From: Hyphomonas sp.
GTDB lineage: Bacteria > Pseudomonadota > Alphaproteobacteria > Caulobacterales > Hyphomonadaceae
Reading direction: 5' to 3'
Length of the DNA stretch: 64,000 nt
Assembly: GCF_017792385.1 (NCBI RefSeq)
Contig: NZ_CP051230.1
Span: 1,736,001 to 1,800,000, forward strand
Position numbers and translations under genes: made by a program
Part shown: positions 49,826-59,105 of the stretch, one piece after another
Position numbering within the stretch: the first letter of the stretch is position 1
Layout: every line of letters starts with the position of its first letter
The notes under the pieces: model-generated
Seen by the model: only the letters and a program-made list of their open reading frames with translations
Told to the model about the DNA's origin: nothing
The model's database searches: none

Positions 49826-50359
49826 CTACTTCCCCTCAAAGAAGGAATAGACCGCATCTTCCGGATGGCTCGCGCCAATCGGCGTGCGCGGGCCGAAGCG
49901 CTCGGCCTCGCTGCCCGGCGGCAGCGGCATTTCCTCGGTCCAGTCGAACACGACCAGCCGGTTCAGGATGCGCCATTCGCCGTCGCGCTTCACGAACCAG
50001 TCGAGATAGCGGCCCTTCATGTCCCATTGCTGCATCTGCCGGTCCGCGCCCGGCTGGCGCTGGAAGGCAGAGAAATAGCTCTCCACCGCCGCGCCGCCCT
50101 CGCGGAATTCGATCAATATGTTGTGGATCTGGTGAATGCCGCGTTCGATATGGGGAAGGGTCTTCATCGCCCAGTCAACAAAGCCGGAGGCGCTGCCCTG
50201 ATATGGCCCATGATGGTCCGTGCCATCGGGCCAATAGGCAGAGCGGAGCATCGTCTCGTCGGCCCGGTCAATGCCGCGCGCATAGCGGAAGAGGCAATCG
50301 CGGATCGCCTCGCGCGCCCATAATTCCTCGATCTTCTGTTCCAGCGTCAGCTCGGCCAT
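49826..50359 (-). CDS. NTF2-like (SnoaL-type) family protein
   Basis: 177-residue alpha+beta barrel-like protein: EQKIEELWAREAIRDCLFRY, ARGIDRADETMLRSAYWPDG, HQIHNILIEF and YLDWFVKRDGEWRILNRLVV. It fits the SnoaL_4/NTF2-like family, to which dehydratases, isomerases and small binding proteins belong. Function unknown. It lies downstream of the MoxR-DUF58-DUF4159 operon on the same strand, 42 bp after it. Confidence 0.88.
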   Translation of the reverse strand: MAELTLEQKIEELWAREAIRDCLFRYARGIDRADETMLRSAYWPDGTDHHGPYQGSASGFVDWAMKTLPHIERGIHQIHNILIEFREGGAAVESYFSAFQRQPGADRQMQQWDMKGRYLDWFVKRDGEWRILNRLVVFDWTEEMPLPPGSEAERFGPRTPIGASHPEDAVYSFFEGK

Positions 50360-50401
50360 CTTGGCGCTCCCCTTGTTGTTTCCGTGTGATCCGGCGTGTG
50401 C

Positions 50402-52450
50402 CTACCGTCCCTCGCGCCGCCAGGCCAGCAGCAACAGGCCGATCAGGAACGCCGCCGCGATCAGCCCCGGAAGCAGCGGCTGGCTGCTCGACGAGCGCAC
50501 GGCATAGGCGCCGCGTTCTCTCAGGCCCAGCCAGGTACTGCCGGCCGCATTGCCCCGCGCGCCGGTGCGGCGAATGTCCGGCAGATTTGTGCCGCTGTCA
50601 TTCAGGCGGAAGACGCCGCCATCGGTCGCCTCCGCCATCGGGGCCAGTATGTCTGTCGAGGATTGGAGGTCGGCATATTCCTTCGGATTGGCCGGCCCGT
50701 TCAGCGCCACGGCTTCCAGCCCGCCGGCCTCGGCGCGGTAAAGGCCCAACTGGTCAATCGGCGCCTCGGCCACGAAACGGCCCGGCCCGTCGGCGCGCCA
50801 TTGCGGCTCCAGATAGCTGCCTTCCGGCGTCTCCACGCTCAGCGGCGGCGCGGTGTCCAGCAGGGTGCGCAGCTCCACCCGCGCCGTGTCGCCTTCGGCC
50901 ACCAGGCTCAGCTTGCGCTCCTCCAGTTCCGGCTCCTTCATCATCCAGTGGACAATGCGGCGGATCAGTTCGGCAAACGGCCCGCCGCCGTCATGCCCGC
51001 GCGCCCACAGCCAGATCTGGTCCGTCATCAGCATGCCGACACGGCCATCGCCAACCCGGTCGACAATCAGCACCGGCTTGCCATTCGGCCCGTTCATCAG
51101 CACGTCTCCGGCCTGGGCCTCGGCATCGATATAGCGCATCCAGCCGCCCCATTCGCGGCCCGTCAGCGGCATCGTCACGGCATGGCGCTTGCCCGGCTCG
51201 GTCAGCTGCGGCGTGTATTCGCCGGTATAGATGTCTCCGGTGGGGGAGGCCGGAAGCACCGAGGCCAGCGGCGAGCGCGCCAGGCTTCCGGGCCCGGCAA
51301 ACGGCTCGCCCGCCGCAATCAGCAGCGCGCCGCCATCGGTCACATAGCGCGCCATGTTGGCCAGATAGGATTGGGTGATCACGCCGCGCCGCTCATACTG
51401 GTCGAAGATGATCAGGTCGAATTCTTCCAGTTTCTCCTCGAACAATTCCTCGGTCGGGAAGGCGATCAGCGCCAGTTCCTCTGTCGGCGTATAGTCCAGC
51501 TTGTAGGGCGGGCGGAGAATGGTGAAGTGAACAAGGTCCACCGACGGATCGGATTTCAGCAGGTCTCGCCAGACCCGCCCGGCCTGGTTCGGCTTGCCCG
51601 TCACCAGCAGAACCCGCAGCCGGTCGCGCACGCCGGACAGCGTCGTCGCCGTGCGATTGTTGGCCAGGGTCAGTTCTTCCCGGCCCGGCGGGGTTTCCAC
51701 CACGATGACATTCTCGCCGCGCCGCTCGATCTCGATCGGCACCGTCGTGTCCTCGCCCGGGATCACCTCCATCCGGCGCGGCGTGCCGCCATTCACCGAC
51801 AGGTCGATCTCCACGGCGCGGCCTTCGGCCAGGCCCGGATCATCCACCCGGATGACCAGTTCCGCCGTCTCGCCGACAATCCCGAAATCGGGCGCGTCGA
51901 TGATGGAAATGCGCCGGTCGCCCCGGTTCGGATCGCCCACGATCAGGCCGTGCAGCGGGCCGATATGGCGCTCATCGGTTTCCGGGTCCGGAAGGTCATG
52001 CACCTGGCCGTCCGTGATCAGCACGGCCCCGGCAATGCGCTCGCGCGGAACATCGGCCATCAGGCCTTCCAGCGCGCCATAAAGGTTCGTGCCGTCTGCC
52101 CCCGGATCGCTTTCCATGACGCGCACTTCCAGGCTCGGATCGGCCTCCAGCTCGGCTGTCAGCGCGGCATAGGCGGCGGAGGCGGCGGCTTCGCGCGCGC
52201 CGAACTTCATGCTCTCGGACCGGTCCAGGATCACGGCCGCGACAGAGGGCAGGGGCTCGCGCTCTTCCCGCACCAGCGACGGATTGGACAGCGCCGCCGC
52301 CAGCAGGGTCAGCGCCAGGCCGCGCGTCAGCCAGGCCCGCCCGCGCAAGGCCGCATAGGCCAGCCAGGCCAGCGCCGCCAGCACGGCCACCGCCCACAGG
52401 GCCGGCCAGCCGAGAAAGGGCTCGAACCCGATCCGCGTCGCATCGATCAT
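50402..52450 (-). CDS. Large membrane protein of the MoxR-Bat operon
   Basis: 682-residue protein with two N-terminal helices (LWAVAVLAALAWLAYAALRG and LTRGLALTLLAAALS), a VWA-like region (VAAVILDRSESMKFGAREAA; LITDGQVHDLPD), a long extracytoplasmic part with a glutamine-amidotransferase-like stretch (DLIIFDQYERRG) and one C-terminal helix (LLPGLIAAAFLIGLLLLAW). The MIDAS-like Asp-x-Ser-x-Ser is kept as DRSES. Such proteins follow the DUF4159 gene in alphaproteobacterial MoxR operons. Overlaps it by 4 bp. Role unknown. Confidence 0.88.
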   Translation of the reverse strand: MIDATRIGFEPFLGWPALWAVAVLAALAWLAYAALRGRAWLTRGLALTLLAAALSNPSLVREEREPLPSVAAVILDRSESMKFGAREAAASAAYAALTAELEADPSLEVRVMESDPGADGTNLYGALEGLMADVPRERIAGAVLITDGQVHDLPDPETDERHIGPLHGLIVGDPNRGDRRISIIDAPDFGIVGETAELVIRVDDPGLAEGRAVEIDLSVNGGTPRRMEVIPGEDTTVPIEIERRGENVIVVETPPGREELTLANNRTATTLSGVRDRLRVLLVTGKPNQAGRVWRDLLKSDPSVDLVHFTILRPPYKLDYTPTEELALIAFPTEELFEEKLEEFDLIIFDQYERRGVITQSYLANMARYVTDGGALLIAAGEPFAGPGSLARSPLASVLPASPTGDIYTGEYTPQLTEPGKRHAVTMPLTGREWGGWMRYIDAEAQAGDVLMNGPNGKPVLIVDRVGDGRVGMLMTDQIWLWARGHDGGGPFAELIRRIVHWMMKEPELEERKLSLVAEGDTARVELRTLLDTAPPLSVETPEGSYLEPQWRADGPGRFVAEAPIDQLGLYRAEAGGLEAVALNGPANPKEYADLQSSTDILAPMAEATDGGVFRLNDSGTNLPDIRRTGARGNAAGSTWLGLRERGAYAVRSSSSQPLLPGLIAAAFLIGLLLLAWRREGR

Positions 52451-55305
52451 CGCGGCCCTCCATCCAGGATGTTTCCGGGCAGGCGCACAGGCGCTTCCTC
52501 CGCTGCCTCGCCATCGCCCAGTCGTTCCAGCAGGGCCGGCAAGTGCACCTGGTCATCCTTGTAGTTGCCGGTCAGCACATACATGACGAGATTGACCCCG
52601 AACCGCCGCGCCATTTCGCGCTGGGTCTCGCCGCCATCGACGGAATACAGGTCGCGGCCCTGTTCATCCACTGCCCAGGCCGAGGCCCAGTCGGCATCGC
52701 CGATGATCAAGCGCGAAACGCCGTCCCCGCGCGGCGCGCTCGCATCCCCGGCCTGTTCGATCCACAGATTGCGCTCGGCATACCGGCCGGGAAAATCGTC
52801 CAGCAGGTAAAAGGTGCGGCTCAGCACATGGCTTTCGCCCACAGTCTGCAGCGGCGGCGCATCCAGTCCTTCCAGCAGGTCCTCCAGCCGGGAGACATCG
52901 GTCTGTGTGCCAATCGTTCCGCCCGCGCGCGTGTCGATCACCAGCGCGCCGCCGGATCGGAGATAGGCGTTCAGCCGCGCAATCGCCGTTTCCGACAGGG
53001 GCCGCATCGTCTCCGGCACATTGAAATAGAGCAGCGGGTAGAGCTCCAGCGCATCGGTTTCCAGATTCACGCCATGCGGGTCGGCTGGCTCGACCGATGT
53101 GCGCAGGCGGAGGATATTGGACAGGCCGAACAGGCCCGCCCGCGTGCGCTGGTCCAGGGCCCGGTCCGGCGTTTCGATATAGGCCAGCCGCATCTCCAGC
53201 GCCGCGTCAATCTCCTTCTGCGTCGCGTCGCCGCTGGCCGGCAGGCGGATGACGTCCGGATTGGAATCGATGCGGCGATAGGTGCCGTCCGGCAGCAATT
53301 CATACTGGAAGGGCTGCGCGCTGGCCTCCGGTGCAGGAAGCCCGGCCAGCATGCCCGCGGCCAGCAGGCAGGCCGTGCTCGCTGCGCCCTTGCCGAACCG
53401 GCGCAGCCGTCCGGCCACGAACAGCGCAATGAACAAGTCCAGCGCCAGCAACAGCGCGGCCAGCGCCAGCAATGGCCCGGCCAGCCGCAGGGATCGCGCT
53501 TCGGCATCGCCCAGCAATCGCGCCGAAACCGGCCAGGTGTCGATCAGCTGCGGCCGCTTCCCGGCGCCGGCATTCAGCGCGCGGGTGCCGGCCGGCCCGC
53601 GATACAGGCCCGGCGGATGCGCTTCGGATGGCTCGGTGCCGGCAAAGTCCGTCGCCTTGAGCGGCGCGGCATTGGCCTCGGCGGCCGACAGGCGGCCATA
53701 TCCGTCCAGCGTCAGATACGGCATGTAGGCGGCGTCTCCATCCGTCACGGATTCGCCGCGCCCGGCGGCAATGGACCGGCGCAGCATCTGCGAGAAGGTG
53801 CCGGAATAGGCAAGGTCAGCCCAGTCCGGCCCGGCGGTCGTGTGGAACAGGATCAGCGTACCATCGCCGCGCATGTCGGCCGTCACCAGCGGAGAGCCGT
53901 CGGCCAGCCGGGCCCAGGTCCGCGCGGCAAGATCCGGTCCCGGCCGGGCCAGAACCTGCTGGCGGATTCGCACATCCTGCGGCACGGAAAGTCCGGCAAA
54001 GGGCGAGGTGTCGGGGAAGGGCGCCATGGCCTGTGGCTCGTCCCAGGCCAGCGCGCCGCCCAGTGCGCGCGAGGATCGGCGCAGCGCCACCGGCAAGAGA
54101 TCATCCCCCTGCGCGGCAAGACGCGGCCCGGCGAACCGGATCAGCGCGCCGCCTTGCTCCACCCAGGCGTTCAGCAAGTCTGCATCCTGCGGCAGGATCT
54201 GTCCCACATCGCTCAATATGATCGCATCGGGCGAAGCCGCGACGAGATTCTCGATACTGCCTTCGGAAATGGTCGCGAAGGGTTCCAGCGCCTTGCGGAT
54301 ATAATGCATGTCCGACAGGAGCGGCTGCGCAGCGGCGCCGGCATCGACCAGGCCCACACGCCGCGACCGGTCGGCGGAATCCCACAGCCAGACCGTTCCG
54401 GCGCCCTGTTGTCCGGTGACACTGAAGCGGGCCACCCGCGCAAGCGCGGCGGCGGGAATGGTGAACTCGGCGGTCGCTTCGGGTGCGCCATCGGCAAAGT
54501 CCAGCGGGGCGGTTGCCAGCGCCGATCCGTCAATCGTCATGGCCGAGACATAGCCGGTCGCAATGCCGCGCCTCTGGGCGCGTCTAGCTGTCACGGTCAC
54601 GGAATCGGTCTGCGAGCGGATGCCGGAAATGACCACCGGTCCGGTCGGCGCAGCAGCATAGACGGTCAGCGGGGCAAGGTTTGCCAATTCGCGCGCAAAG
54701 GCTTCGCCATCGGTCCCGGCCAGCCCGTCACTGGCCCAGAAGATGCGGTCGGGCGTGAAGCCGGACGCGTTCAGCCGCGCCAGCGCATCGGCCCGATCCG
54801 GCGCCCAGGCCTGCGGACGCAGGGAGGTCAGGCGCTTGGCCATGTCTGCGCGGGACTGGCGTTCAGCCGGGTCCGGATTGAATTGCTGCGGCGCTGTCAG
54901 CAGCAAATGCACCGGCGCGTCGCGATTGCCGGTGTCCAGCGTCGCGGTTGCGGCATTGATCAGGTCCGGCCAGCGCGGCGCCGACGGCCAGCCATTGTCC
55001 ACCACGATCAACAGGCTGCCGGTGCCTTCCACTGTTTCGGTCTGCGCCCCCGGCGCGTAGACCGGTTGCGACAGGCCGAGGATCGCGGCGGCAATCGCCA
55101 GCGTACGGATCAGCCAGACCCACCAGGGCGTGCGCGCCGGGGTTTCCTCCTGCGGTTCGATCCCGTCCAGCAATTGCAGCGATGGCAGTTCGGCATGGCG
55201 CGGGGTGGGCGGCGTCGCCCGCAGGATCCACCAGATCACCGGCAGCGCCGCCAGCGCGGCCAGCGCCCACGGCGCGCCAAGCAGGAAGGGGCCCAGCGCC
55301 GTCAT
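52447..55305 (-). CDS. BatA/DUF4159 domain membrane protein
   Basis: 952-residue membrane protein. The N-terminus has the BatA-type double helix (LLGAPWALAALAALPVIWWI ... WWVWLIRTLAIAAAILGLSQ). A VWA-like domain follows (SLLIVVDNGWPSAPRW), then central helices near residues 645-675 and a DUF4159 domain (LRLRTSVEPADPHGVNLETD; PLLYFNVPETMRPL; RSGGALVIDTRAGG). Part of the MoxR-DUF58-BatA cluster. Related aerotolerance-type systems are thought to use MoxR as a chaperone for VWA proteins. 4-bp overlaps link it to both neighbours. Confidence 0.92.
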   Translation of the reverse strand: MTALGPFLLGAPWALAALAALPVIWWILRATPPTPRHAELPSLQLLDGIEPQEETPARTPWWVWLIRTLAIAAAILGLSQPVYAPGAQTETVEGTGSLLIVVDNGWPSAPRWPDLINAATATLDTGNRDAPVHLLLTAPQQFNPDPAERQSRADMAKRLTSLRPQAWAPDRADALARLNASGFTPDRIFWASDGLAGTDGEAFARELANLAPLTVYAAAPTGPVVISGIRSQTDSVTVTARRAQRRGIATGYVSAMTIDGSALATAPLDFADGAPEATAEFTIPAAALARVARFSVTGQQGAGTVWLWDSADRSRRVGLVDAGAAAQPLLSDMHYIRKALEPFATISEGSIENLVAASPDAIILSDVGQILPQDADLLNAWVEQGGALIRFAGPRLAAQGDDLLPVALRRSSRALGGALAWDEPQAMAPFPDTSPFAGLSVPQDVRIRQQVLARPGPDLAARTWARLADGSPLVTADMRGDGTLILFHTTAGPDWADLAYSGTFSQMLRRSIAAGRGESVTDGDAAYMPYLTLDGYGRLSAAEANAAPLKATDFAGTEPSEAHPPGLYRGPAGTRALNAGAGKRPQLIDTWPVSARLLGDAEARSLRLAGPLLALAALLLALDLFIALFVAGRLRRFGKGAASTACLLAAGMLAGLPAPEASAQPFQYELLPDGTYRRIDSNPDVIRLPASGDATQKEIDAALEMRLAYIETPDRALDQRTRAGLFGLSNILRLRTSVEPADPHGVNLETDALELYPLLYFNVPETMRPLSETAIARLNAYLRSGGALVIDTRAGGTIGTQTDVSRLEDLLEGLDAPPLQTVGESHVLSRTFYLLDDFPGRYAERNLWIEQAGDASAPRGDGVSRLIIGDADWASAWAVDEQGRDLYSVDGGETQREMARRFGVNLVMYVLTGNYKDDQVHLPALLERLGDGEAAEEAPVRLPGNILDGGPR

Positions 55306-56168
55306 GCCTTGGCCCCGAAGGTTTCGATCTGGGCCTTCAGCCGCGCGGCGCCTTCCAGCGAGGATTGCCCGACTGTGTGTGTCACCAGCCGCCAGCCGAA
55401 CTGGGTGGCCAGTTTCCTCAGCCCGTCGCGCTGTTCGGCGAAGCGGCGTAGATAGGCGTCGCGCATGGTTTCAGCGCGGCCCAGAATGCGGTCGATGCCT
55501 GTGCCCGGCCGGCTCAGTTTCGTGCGGCCCTCAAAGGGGAAGTCTTCTTCAATCGGCGCGGCCACGGCCAGCAGAACCCCTTCAGGGCATTTGGCCGCCA
55601 ACGGCGCAAGCCTTGCCTGCCATTCCGCCAGCGGAGCATAGAAATCCGATGCGAGCACCAGAGTTGCGGCGGAGCGAGGCGGAGAGGGGAAATGCCCATT
55701 CGTGCCGCGCTCAAGATCTTCCGCAAGTCGCGCAACGGCCTTCTTGCCAAAGCTGGCTGACCGGCCCGCGCCCAGCATGCCGATCCGCTCGCCATCCTTT
55801 GACATCAGAATGCCCAGCGCCAGCATCAGCAGTTGTGCTTCCTTGGCCTTGGTCCGCAGATCGCCTTCGCCCTTCCAGCGGAAGCCCGCCGCATCATCGC
55901 ACCAGAACAGCACCGTGCGCGCGGTTTCCAGTTCTGTTTCGCGTACGAACAAGTCATTGCCCTTGGCAGAGCGGCGCCAGTCGACCCGGTCTGCGGCATC
56001 TTCCTGTGCATAGCGGCGATACTGCCAGAAATGCTCGCCGGTCCCGGGCCGCCTGCGCCCGGCAGAGCCGATATGCGCAGCTTCGCTGGCCTCGGCCTTG
56101 AAGTTCAGGCCGGGCAATTGCCGGGCAAGGCTCTCCGCCTCAGCGCGAAGGTCGGCGGAGCTATTCAT
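55302..56168 (-). CDS. DUF58 domain-containing protein
   Basis: 288-residue protein, partner of MoxR ATPases. GTGEHFWQYRRYAQEDAADR, VDWRRSAKGNDLFVRETELE and WCDDAAGFRW mark the DUF58 domain; a VWA-like region follows (RIGMLGAGRSASFG). No membrane helix. ATG at 56168 overlaps the preceding gene's end by 8 bp. Its first 128 bp recur, 110 of 128 bases alike, at 56921-57048, exactly 880 bp upstream in the operon. Confidence 0.93.
   Translation of the reverse strand: MNSSADLRAEAESLARQLPGLNFKAEASEAAHIGSAGRRRPGTGEHFWQYRRYAQEDAADRVDWRRSAKGNDLFVRETELETARTVLFWCDDAAGFRWKGEGDLRTKAKEAQLLMLALGILMSKDGERIGMLGAGRSASFGKKAVARLAEDLERGTNGHFPSPPRSAATLVLASDFYAPLAEWQARLAPLAAKCPEGVLLAVAAPIEEDFPFEGRTKLSRPGTGIDRILGRAETMRDAYLRRFAEQRDGLRKLATQFGWRLVTHTVGQSSLEGAARLKAQIETFGAKA
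56041..56168 (-). repeat. 5' end of DUF58 gene, original copy of a 128-bp duplication
   Basis: Aligned by hand with 56921-57048: 110 of 128 bases equal without gaps, and both copies start at the ATG. Confidence 0.85.
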
Positions 56169-56907
56169 CCAGCGCGTCCCTCAAGCATTGCCGAGCTGAC
56201 CGGATAAAGGGAATGGGGAGGGGTTCTGCGGATTCAAGCTCGTTTATGAACCGGAGCTCCTCCTGTTCGCGGTCGAACGCCTCCATTGAGAATAGATCGT
56301 CCTCATCGGCTTCCTCTTCACGCTTCCCATAGAGACCATAAAACATGCTGCTGCCGACTTGGAGCGACATGACTTCTTGACATTCGGCTGTCGTCAATCC
56401 GGGTGCGATGCAGTTTGATGAGGTTTGGTAGATAGGCTGGCCATCCGCGCGCCGATAAATATATCTCTTCGAGATTTCACTCGCATACAGGAATTTCTGG
56501 CGGCAGGAGAGATCTTGAAACATCCCTGGCAATTGCGTCACTGACAGTGAACATTCGGCGGCGGCATCAACGATTTCAAATAGGTCTGCCTCGGTCTTGA
56601 TGAGCTTCTTTGCGGCGCGTTTTTCTGCGGTTGTCGCACGTGAGTTTGCATCCTCGAACCTGGCAATGAGCCCCTCCTTCCAGGCAATCTCTTCCTGTAA
56701 TGCACTTTCGAGGTTGTCGCCGAGACCGGGTGTCTCCAGAAAGGTTTTATGCGGACGGATATTGTTCGCGAGAGACGACGCCGCAGCGAGTTGCAGAACG
56801 TTGCAGCTCTGAGATCTCAACTCGACTTCATCTGCACCAGACTGGGGCGTGCAAATGGCGAATGCCGCGACCGCGAGCAGCAATGCGGTGAGGTGTGATC
56901 GTTGCAT
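56161..56907 (-). CDS. Exported protein of unknown function inside the MoxR operon
   Basis: 248-residue protein. Signal peptide at the N-terminus (MQRSHLTALLLAVAAFAICT), then a soluble part with several cysteines (QSCNVLQLAAASSLANNIRP; CSLSVTQLPGMFQDLSCRQK; TSSNCIAPGLTTAECQE) and an acidic C-terminal half. No family recognised. The frame runs upstream in frame through the DUF58 relic to 57048, but the signal peptide argues for the start at 56907. It lacks a clear ribosome site and may depend on coupling. Less GC-rich than neighbours. Its last codons overlap the DUF58 start. Confidence 0.75.
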   Translation of the reverse strand: MQRSHLTALLLAVAAFAICTPQSGADEVELRSQSCNVLQLAAASSLANNIRPHKTFLETPGLGDNLESALQEEIAWKEGLIARFEDANSRATTAEKRAAKKLIKTEADLFEIVDAAAECSLSVTQLPGMFQDLSCRQKFLYASEISKRYIYRRADGQPIYQTSSNCIAPGLTTAECQEVMSLQVGSSMFYGLYGKREEEADEDDLFSMEAFDREQEELRFINELESAEPLPIPFIRSARQCLRDALDE

Positions 56908-56920
56908 GAAAATCGTACCG

Positions 56921-57048
56921 GTTTCAGGACGCCTGCGCCCGGCCGAACCGATATGCGCAGCTTCGCTGGCCTCGGCCTTGGAGTTCAGACCGGGCAATTG
57001 CCGGGCAAGGCTCTCGGCCTCAGCGCGGAGATCAGAGGAAGGTGTCAT
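56921..57048 (-). pseudogene. Relic of a duplicated DUF58 5' end
   Basis: Starts at ATG 57048 (MTPSSDLRAEAESLARQLPG) and matches the first ~43 residues of the downstream DUF58 protein through the GSAGRRRP segment, then runs in frame into the exported protein at 56907. Its ATG overlaps the stop of the upstream lipoprotein (ATGA), as a functional DUF58 gene would be expected to do. Confidence 0.85.
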
Positions 57049-57428
57049 GCAGATACCGCTTTCCCGCACGCAATTGCGTCAATGGCGAGCGTGCGCATTG
57101 GTGTGCCATTGGCATCGGCTTCAGCAAGTGCGGTGTCGGCCGCGCCCGAATAGGCCCGCATGAGCGCGGATGTACGCTGGGCAAGTTCGTCTTCATCTAT
57201 CGTATCATCTCGCAGCAATTCATTGTGACTGGCTATCACGGCTTTCCGCAGTTCGGTGCTGCCTTCATCGTCAGCATCTTCCAGCATCGCGATTGCTGCC
57301 ATGTGTGTGACCAGGCAAGAATCGAAATTCGTAGATGCAGCCGACGGTGCTTGCTGCGAACAGGCCACAAGGCATGCGGCGGTGACGGCGAGGCTGGATA
57401 CGTGTTGAAGTTCGCGGGCGAGTGTCAT
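57045..57428 (-). CDS. Small lipoprotein of unknown function in the MoxR operon
   Basis: 127-residue predicted lipoprotein: signal with CLVAC lipobox (Cys23), then a mostly helical, acidic domain (MAAIAMLEDADDEGSTELRK; SALMRAYSGAADTALAEADA). Two further Cys (FDSCLVTH and AIACGKAV) could form a disulfide. It shows loose overall likeness in layout to the exported protein at 56161, each Cys-containing and acidic, but not enough to call them related. ATG at 57428 is preferred over 57464. Confidence 0.7.
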   Translation of the reverse strand: MTLARELQHVSSLAVTAACLVACSQQAPSAASTNFDSCLVTHMAAIAMLEDADDEGSTELRKAVIASHNELLRDDTIDEDELAQRTSALMRAYSGAADTALAEADANGTPMRTLAIDAIACGKAVSA

Positions 57429-57438
57429 TCCGGGAACG

Positions 57439-58437
57439 CTAGCCAACCTTCCGGGCAAGGTCATTGATCAGATCGGTCAGGCCGGGCGCCTCGCCCGTCG
57501 GGTCATAGCGCATCGCCATACGGTGGCCGAGGCACGGTTCGGCCAGTGCCTCGACATCCTCGATGCTGGGTGCAAGACGACCGCGCAACAGCGCACGGCT
57601 CCGCGCGGCCAGCATCAGGGCCTGGCCCGCGCGCGGGGAAGGGCCCCAATCCACCAGCCGCTTCACGCGCTCGTCGCTCGTCTGCTCCGGCCGTGCCTCG
57701 CGCACAAGGCCAAGGATCGCCGAGACGATCTTCTCGCCCACCGGCATCCGCCGCACGAGCCCCTGCAGCGCGATCAGCCGCTCGGCATCCAGCGCGGGGC
57801 GAACGGTGTTGTCATCCCCGGTCGTGGTCTCGATCAGGATGCGACGCTCGGTGTCGAGATCAGGATAATTCACGTCCACTTTCAGCAGGAACCGGTCCAG
57901 CTGCGCTTCCGGCAGAGGGTAGGTGCCTTCCTGCTCGATCGGGTTCTGGGTTGCCAGAACATGGAAGGGGGCGGGCAGATCATGGCGCACGCCGGCAACG
58001 GTCACATGCCGTTCCTGCATGGCCTGAAGCAGGGCAGACTGGGTGCGCGGGCTGGCACGGTTGATCTCGTCGGCCATCAGCAGCTGGGTGAAGATCGGCC
58101 CTTTCAGGAAGCGGAAGGTGCGTTGGCCGCTCGGGCTTTCGTCCAGCACTTCAGACCCGATGATATCCGACGGCATCAGATCCGGTGTGAACTGGATGCG
58201 TTGATTGGCCAGGCCCAGCGCCGTGCCCATCGCTTCGACCAGGCGTGTCTTGGCGAGGCCGGGCGCGCCGATCAGCAGCGCATGTCCCCCGGCCAGAACG
58301 GCCGCCAGGGACAGTTCCACCACACGGTCCTGGCCGAACACCGCCTTGGCGATCTCGGTCTTTACCTGTGCCAGCGTCTCGGCGGCGGCTTCGGCTTCGG
58401 CCACGATTGCATCACTTACCTGGTCAGTATCGGCCAT
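57439..58437 (-). CDS. MoxR family AAA+ ATPase
   Basis: 332-residue AAA+ ATPase: Walker A LLIGAPGLAKTRLVEAM, Walker B QLLMADEINRASPRTQSALL, sensor 1 VLATQNPIEQEGTYPLPEAQ, DRFLLKVDVNYP and C-terminal lid with GPSPRAGQALMLAARSRALL. MoxR proteins are chaperone-like ATPases that work with DUF58 and VWA proteins. First gene of the operon; in relatives DUF58 follows directly, whereas here two extra genes and a relic come between. It diverges from the DUF1285 gene. Confidence 0.95.
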   Translation of the reverse strand: MADTDQVSDAIVAEAEAAAETLAQVKTEIAKAVFGQDRVVELSLAAVLAGGHALLIGAPGLAKTRLVEAMGTALGLANQRIQFTPDLMPSDIIGSEVLDESPSGQRTFRFLKGPIFTQLLMADEINRASPRTQSALLQAMQERHVTVAGVRHDLPAPFHVLATQNPIEQEGTYPLPEAQLDRFLLKVDVNYPDLDTERRILIETTTGDDNTVRPALDAERLIALQGLVRRMPVGEKIVSAILGLVREARPEQTSDERVKRLVDWGPSPRAGQALMLAARSRALLRGRLAPSIEDVEALAEPCLGHRMAMRYDPTGEAPGLTDLINDLARKVG

Positions 58438-58496
58438 CAAAAGGGCGCCTCCGGCTTTTCGTCCTGAATAAACAAACCTATGTCTAAGGCCGGATC

Positions 58497-59099
58497 ATGG
58501 CGGAGCAAAATGTGAATTCCAGTGCCCCAACCACAATCAGTCTTGAGGAAACGCTTAAAGCGATCCTTCCCGATGGCAAGGTGGAGGGCAGCTTGCCGCC
58601 CGTGCATTTGTGGAATCCTGACAGGTCGGCCGATATCGACATGGAAATCCGCGCCGATGGCAGCTGGTGGCATGAAGGCGGGCGCATAAACCGGGAAAAG
58701 CTGGTCAAGCTGTTCTCTCGCATCCTGAGACAGGATCCGGACGGTTCGACCTGGCTGGTCACGCCTTATGAGAAGGTGATCGTCCATGTCGAGGATGCGC
58801 CCTTCCTTGCCGTGCGGGTCGAGCGGGCAGGGGAGCCCGGGCCGCAACAGACGCTGGCCTTCGTGACCAATCTGGGCGATGTGACCCTGGCAGGGCCGGA
58901 CGCGCCGCTGCGCGTCGAAACCGATCCTGACACCGGAGAGCCTGCCCCCTATGTGCGTGTGCGCGGACAGCTGGATGCCAAACTTGCACGGCCGGTCTTC
59001 TACGAACTGGCTGACCTTGCCGAACCCGCGCCGGACGGGTCCGACATGCTGGGCGTATGGAGCCAGGGGTGTTTCTTTCCGCTCGGCCCGGCGGCCTGA
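58497..59099 (+). CDS. DUF1285 domain-containing protein
   Basis: 200-residue soluble protein: SLPPVHLWNPDRSADIDMEI, RADGSWWHEGGRINREKLVK, LFSRILRQDPDGSTWLVTPY and YEKVIVHVEDAPFLAVRV. This is DUF1285, a proteobacterial family of unknown function with a solved all-beta fold in some members. Begins an operon with nudL 6 bp downstream. Confidence 0.94.
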   Translation: MAEQNVNSSAPTTISLEETLKAILPDGKVEGSLPPVHLWNPDRSADIDMEIRADGSWWHEGGRINREKLVKLFSRILRQDPDGSTWLVTPYEKVIVHVEDAPFLAVRVERAGEPGPQQTLAFVTNLGDVTLAGPDAPLRVETDPDTGEPAPYVRVRGQLDAKLARPVFYELADLAEPAPDGSDMLGVWSQGCFFPLGPAA

Positions 59100-59105
59100 T
59101 ACGGC

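Noticed and set aside
52543..55455. 970-codon plus-strand frame opposite the BatA/DUF4159 gene
   Set aside because: Antisense shadow; the minus strand shows helices, domains and 4-bp coupled gene junctions.
56908..57069. Fusion protein of the DUF58 relic with the exported protein
   Set aside because: The frame is open, but it would put a signal peptide in the middle of the protein; a separate start at 56907 is simpler.
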